From Geoalkalibacter subterraneus (GTDB lineage Bacteria > Desulfobacterota > Desulfuromonadia > Desulfuromonadales > Geoalkalibacteraceae): DNA of 64,000 bases. The stretch is from positions 2,356,001 through 2,420,000 of the forward strand of contig NZ_CP010311.1 in assembly GCF_000827125.1 (NCBI RefSeq). The letters are read 5' to 3'. The notes under the pieces are model-generated. The model was not told where the DNA came from and did no database searches. It saw only the letters and a list, made by a program, of their open reading frames with translations. This document shows, one piece after another, positions 61,706-64,000 of this stretch. Position 1 is the stretch's first letter. Each line of letters begins with the position of its first letter. The position numbers and the translations under genes were made by a program.

Positions 61706-62050
61706 TCAACAAGATGGGCTGTCTTTCTGCTTTTTGACCTCGCGCAAGCGCTTTCGATCTTCAATAACCCAGGCGCGCTGCGGAAACTGCCGTTCGAGAA
61801 GACTGATCAGCTCCTGCTGCAACGGGCATAGGGAAGGCGCCAGGCGGTAGAACATCCACACTCCCCGTCGCTCATCCTCCACCAGCCCGGCATGGCGCAG
61901 ATTGGCCAAATGGCGGGAGACCGTCGATTGAGGAAGCTCAAGCACCGCCATCAGGTCGCAGACACACAGTTCTCCCTCCAGCAGCAGGGACACAATGCGC
62001 AGACGGATCGGGTCGGATAATGCCTTGAAAATTTTCGCTTCGTGTTTCAT
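61706..62050 (-). CDS. arsR: ArsR-family arsenic-responsive repressor
   Basis: 114 aa winged helix. The ELCVCDLM motif (27-34) is the arsenite-binding type-1 site, with Cys29 and Cys31; the third Cys of the E. coli protein is replaced by Met, as in several homologs. The recognition helix is STVSRHLANL. A longer TTG-started frame reaches 62086; ATG 62050 fits the family start. It controls the gap-arsJ genes downstream, and its own promoter overlaps the start closely. Confidence 0.92.
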   Translation of the reverse strand: MKHEAKIFKALSDPIRLRIVSLLLEGELCVCDLMAVLELPQSTVSRHLANLRHAGLVEDERRGVWMFYRLAPSLCPLQQELISLLERQFPQRAWVIEDRKRLREVKKQKDSPSC

Positions 62051-62057
62051 AATCGGA

Positions 62058-62086
62058 AATGTATCCGGATAAGCGGATTTATTCAA
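62058..62086 (-). promoter_or_regulatory. Promoter of arsR with overlapping ATCCGGAT palindrome
   Basis: Minus-strand TTGAAT and TACATT are 17 bases apart. The -10 box ends 7 bases before the ATG, so the transcript is probably leaderless. The palindrome ATCCGGAT (62063-62070) lies in the spacer next to the -10 box, a place for ArsR binding (inference). Confidence 0.5.
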
Positions 62087-62217
62087 CTATAATTTTTCAG
62101 TTTTTAAAAAAAGCACACCTTTGCAGCTCTCTCCAAACAAAAGACTGTCACCCAATAATCCGCAAGCCATCATCCGATCATCATGAAACATGCTTGCCAC
62201 ATTTCAGATTGTGAGCT

Positions 62218-63342
62218 ATGACTTTCGTTATGCAGAATCCGCACAACGCTTTTGATCTCTGTCCGGATGTCACAGGAGTGATTCTCGCGGGGGGGCGCAG
62301 TCGCCGCATGGGCCGCGACAAGGCGACCCTGGAGATTGGCGGTCAGACTCTTTTCGAGCGCACCCTGACAATGTTGCAGGGCATCTTCAGCCGGGTGCTG
62401 ATTGCAGGAGATCGCCCAGACCTGGCCACGGCGCAGGTTCCCTGCGTGCCGGATATCTACCCTGGCAGCGCCCTCGGCGGGCTGCACGCCGCGCTCAAGG
62501 CTGCGGCAACGCCCTGGGTGTTTGTCACCCCCTGCGATCTGCCTTATCCGGATGAACTCCTGATCCGCCTGATGCTGGACCATCGTGAAGGACATGAGGT
62601 GGTCGTACCCCGCACCCCCCAGGGTCTTGAACCGGTTTTTGCGCTCTACCACAAAAACTGCCTCCCCCTGATGGAGGAGATGCTCCGGCAGGGCGATTAT
62701 CGCATTTACGATTTTTATCCGCAGGTACGTGTCCATCACCTCGATGTTCAGATTCTTTCTGCCGACTGGCAGCGCGCCCTGCTTAATCTCAATACGCCGG
62801 AAGACCTCCGGCGCCTGAAAAAGGAGTCTCTCATGTCGCCCCCCGTTGTTTCCATCGTGGCTAAAAGCGGTACCGGAAAAACGACCCTGCTGGAAAAACT
62901 GATCACTGAGATGAAATCCCGCGGCTACCGTGTCGGTGCAGTCAAGCACGATGCTCACAGCTTCAGCATCGACCATGAGGGCAAGGACTCCTGGCGCATG
63001 ACCCAGGCCGGCGCTGACACCATGCTGATCACTTCGCCGGAAAAAATCGCCATGGTCAAGCAGAACAACCGGGCCGAAGAACCGCCGCTGACCGAAACCA
63101 TCCAGACCTATTTCAACGATGTCGACATTGTTTTGACCGAAGGGTTCAAACGCAGCGCCATGCCCAAAATCGAAGTCCATCGCAGAGAACGAAGTCCCCG
63201 CCTGCTGTGCCGCGGCGAAGAACACGATTCCACCCTCTTCGCCGTCGCCTCCGATGAACCGCTGGAACTCGACGTTCCGGTCTATGACATCAACGACGCC
63301 AAAGGGCTTTGCGATTTGATTACGGAGTGTTTTCTGTCATGA
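62218..63342 (+). CDS. mobAB: MobA-MobB fusion, molybdenum cofactor guanylyltransferase and GTPase
   Basis: 374 aa. MobA part (about 1-205) has VILAGGRSRRMGRDKATL and FVTPCDLPYP. MobB part (about 207-374) has Walker A AKSGTGKTTLLEKLI and VDIVLTEGFKRS. It attaches GMP to molybdopterin for bis-MGD enzymes such as formate dehydrogenase. The short gap from arsR holds no obvious Moco riboswitch. Overlaps the modE-like gene by 4 bases. Confidence 0.93.
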   Translation: MTFVMQNPHNAFDLCPDVTGVILAGGRSRRMGRDKATLEIGGQTLFERTLTMLQGIFSRVLIAGDRPDLATAQVPCVPDIYPGSALGGLHAALKAAATPWVFVTPCDLPYPDELLIRLMLDHREGHEVVVPRTPQGLEPVFALYHKNCLPLMEEMLRQGDYRIYDFYPQVRVHHLDVQILSADWQRALLNLNTPEDLRRLKKESLMSPPVVSIVAKSGTGKTTLLEKLITEMKSRGYRVGAVKHDAHSFSIDHEGKDSWRMTQAGADTMLITSPEKIAMVKQNNRAEEPPLTETIQTYFNDVDIVLTEGFKRSAMPKIEVHRRERSPRLLCRGEEHDSTLFAVASDEPLELDVPVYDINDAKGLCDLITECFLS

Positions 63343-63680
63343 AACCCCTGGAGGTGCGGTCCAAGATCTGGCTGGAAGTCGACGGCGCGCCTCTGCTCGG
63401 CGACGGCCGCGAGCGACTGCTGCGGCTCATCGACGAATTCGGCTCGATCAACGCCGCCGCCCGCCGGATGGACCTCAGTTACCGCCGGGCTCTGGGCTTT
63501 GTTCAGGCCATGGAGGAGAAACTTGAAATCCCGCTGGTGCTGCGGGAGAAAGGCGGGGCCGGGGGCGGCAGCTCTTCCCTGACCCCGGAAGCGCGCGTAC
63601 TGCTGGGAAAATTCGATCGTCTTCGCCAGGGAGTCAACCAGGCGATCGACGAAAAATTTTCCGCCATTTTTAACGAGTGA
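63339..63680 (+). CDS. ModE-like winged helix regulator without molbindin domains
   Basis: 113 aa. The wHTH shows INAAARRMDLSYRRALGFVQAMEE and LREKGGAGGGSSSLTPEA, the ModE DNA-binding half. The molybdate-sensing MOP domains of E. coli ModE are absent. It overlaps mobAB (ATGA) and precedes modA, so it likely controls molybdate uptake or use. The ligand-free form may sense molybdate through a partner (inference). Confidence 0.85.
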   Translation: MKPLEVRSKIWLEVDGAPLLGDGRERLLRLIDEFGSINAAARRMDLSYRRALGFVQAMEEKLEIPLVLREKGGAGGGSSSLTPEARVLLGKFDRLRQGVNQAIDEKFSAIFNE

Positions 63681-63698
63681 GCAACTCCCTACCCCTGG

Positions 63699-63797
63699 GG
63701 TCGCAGCTCCCTTGACAAGGGTGTCTGGCGCCAGGGATGGCGCCAGTCAAACGGCCATGGACGGCGAAAAGTGCCCCTTGTCAAGGGAGTTGCGACC
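63699..63797. repeat. Large palindromic repeat, type 1 (shares core with 59240-59346)
   Basis: 23-bp arms at 63699-63721 and 63775-63797 with one mismatch, enclosing CTGGCGCC-AGGGAT-GGCGCCAG. It contains the same GCGCCAGGGATGGC core as the element at 59240. It sits between modE-like and modA and so may affect modA expression. Confidence 0.85.
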
Positions 63798-63832
63798 TCA
63801 AGCTAACCGTCACACGGATGAAAGGACTGACC

Positions 63833-64000
63833 GTGCAACGCATTGTCTCCATCATCATAATCTTCTGCGCCTGCATCATGCTCACGTTTCCTGCAACTTC
63901 TGCCGCCCGGGCGCAGAGACCCGCAATCGCCGCCGCGGCAGACCTGCAGTTCGCCCTGCAGGAGATTGCCGCCCGTTTTCAGGAGGAGACGGGCCTGGAG
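63833..64000 (+). CDS. modA: ModA, molybdate-binding periplasmic protein (cut by window end)
   Basis: 56 codons visible. The signal peptide (about 1-27, IVSIIIIFCACIMLTFPATSAARA) is followed by AIAAAADLQFALQEIAARFQEETGLE, the ModA N-terminal strand and helix. The GTG at 63833 has AAAGGA six bases upstream; an ATG at 63818 is the alternative with no site. It delivers molybdate to ModBC, beyond the window. Confidence 0.85.
   Translation, partial: MQRIVSIIIIFCACIMLTFPATSAARAQRPAIAAAADLQFALQEIAARFQEETGLE

Noticed and set aside
59240-63797. Palindromes as a CRISPR array
   Set aside because: Only two elements 4 kb apart with different arms; no regular spacer-repeat unit.

Overview
The window comes from a Gram-negative bacterium of the Desulfuromonadales/Geobacter type (inference). 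The evidence is the combination of LPS genes, long-form HPF, RpoN, HPr kinase with a mannose-type PTS, a fur-feoB-[DtxR-FeoA] iron locus and a double-length UvrA. It is G+C rich and mostly housekeeping, with operons that overlap by 1-8 bases.

Layout. 1-8172 (minus): two translation/envelope units. rpsB-tsf-pyrH-frr ends at an intrinsic terminator; uppS-cdsA-dxr-rseP-tsaB follows, with tsaB cut by the window edge. 8382-11606 (plus): lptF-lptG and a secreted IPT/TIG protein. 11626-31260 (minus): kdsB, pyrG, kdsA, kdsD, kdsC, lptC, lptA, lptB, rpoN, hpf, ptsN, hprK, rapZ, mannose-family PTS IIA-IIB-IIC-IID, ptsH, ptsI, metK, a glycine-zipper lipoprotein and ahcY. 31407-39633 (minus): the Fur-controlled iron uptake genes, a TlpA/CcdA thiol pair, a thioesterase, a zincin and an NtrC-type two-component system. 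39802-42371 (plus): AEC permease, glycosyltransferase and a PrmA-like methyltransferase. 42451-48743 (minus): valS, an unusual response regulator, two CheW-like proteins and a dNTPase. 48956-58139: MucR, a DUF2914 protein, a PilZ protein, tandem UvrA and a DUF3422 protein. 58162-62050: a permease with an in-frame UGA, facing an arsR-gap-arsJ operon. 62218-64000 (plus): molybdenum genes mobAB, a short ModE-like regulator and modA (cut by the window edge).

How the genes work together. The lpt and kds genes make Kdo and move LPS to the outer membrane, and lptF/lptG encode the permease that pairs with LptB/LptC/LptA. The PTS genes sit with rpoN, hprK and rapZ, which suggests a regulatory phosphorelay as much as sugar uptake. 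metK and ahcY form the two ends of the SAM cycle. In the arsenic locus the GAPDH should make 1-arseno-3-phosphoglycerate and ArsJ should export it.

Most interesting observation. The SO_0444/ArsP-family permease (58162-59211) is interrupted only by one in-frame TGA at 58624-58626. This TGA gives C-G-U in a Cys-rich loop. Eleven bases downstream is a 7-bp hairpin with a GGTTC loop, matching the bacterial SECIS model. It is a candidate new selenoprotein family beside an arsenic operon. Other points are a cdsA that seems to start at ATT, two leaderless genes (lptF, arsR), a four-ATPase UvrA polypeptide, a MITE-like hairpin with a 9-bp direct repeat, and two large palindromes sharing one core.
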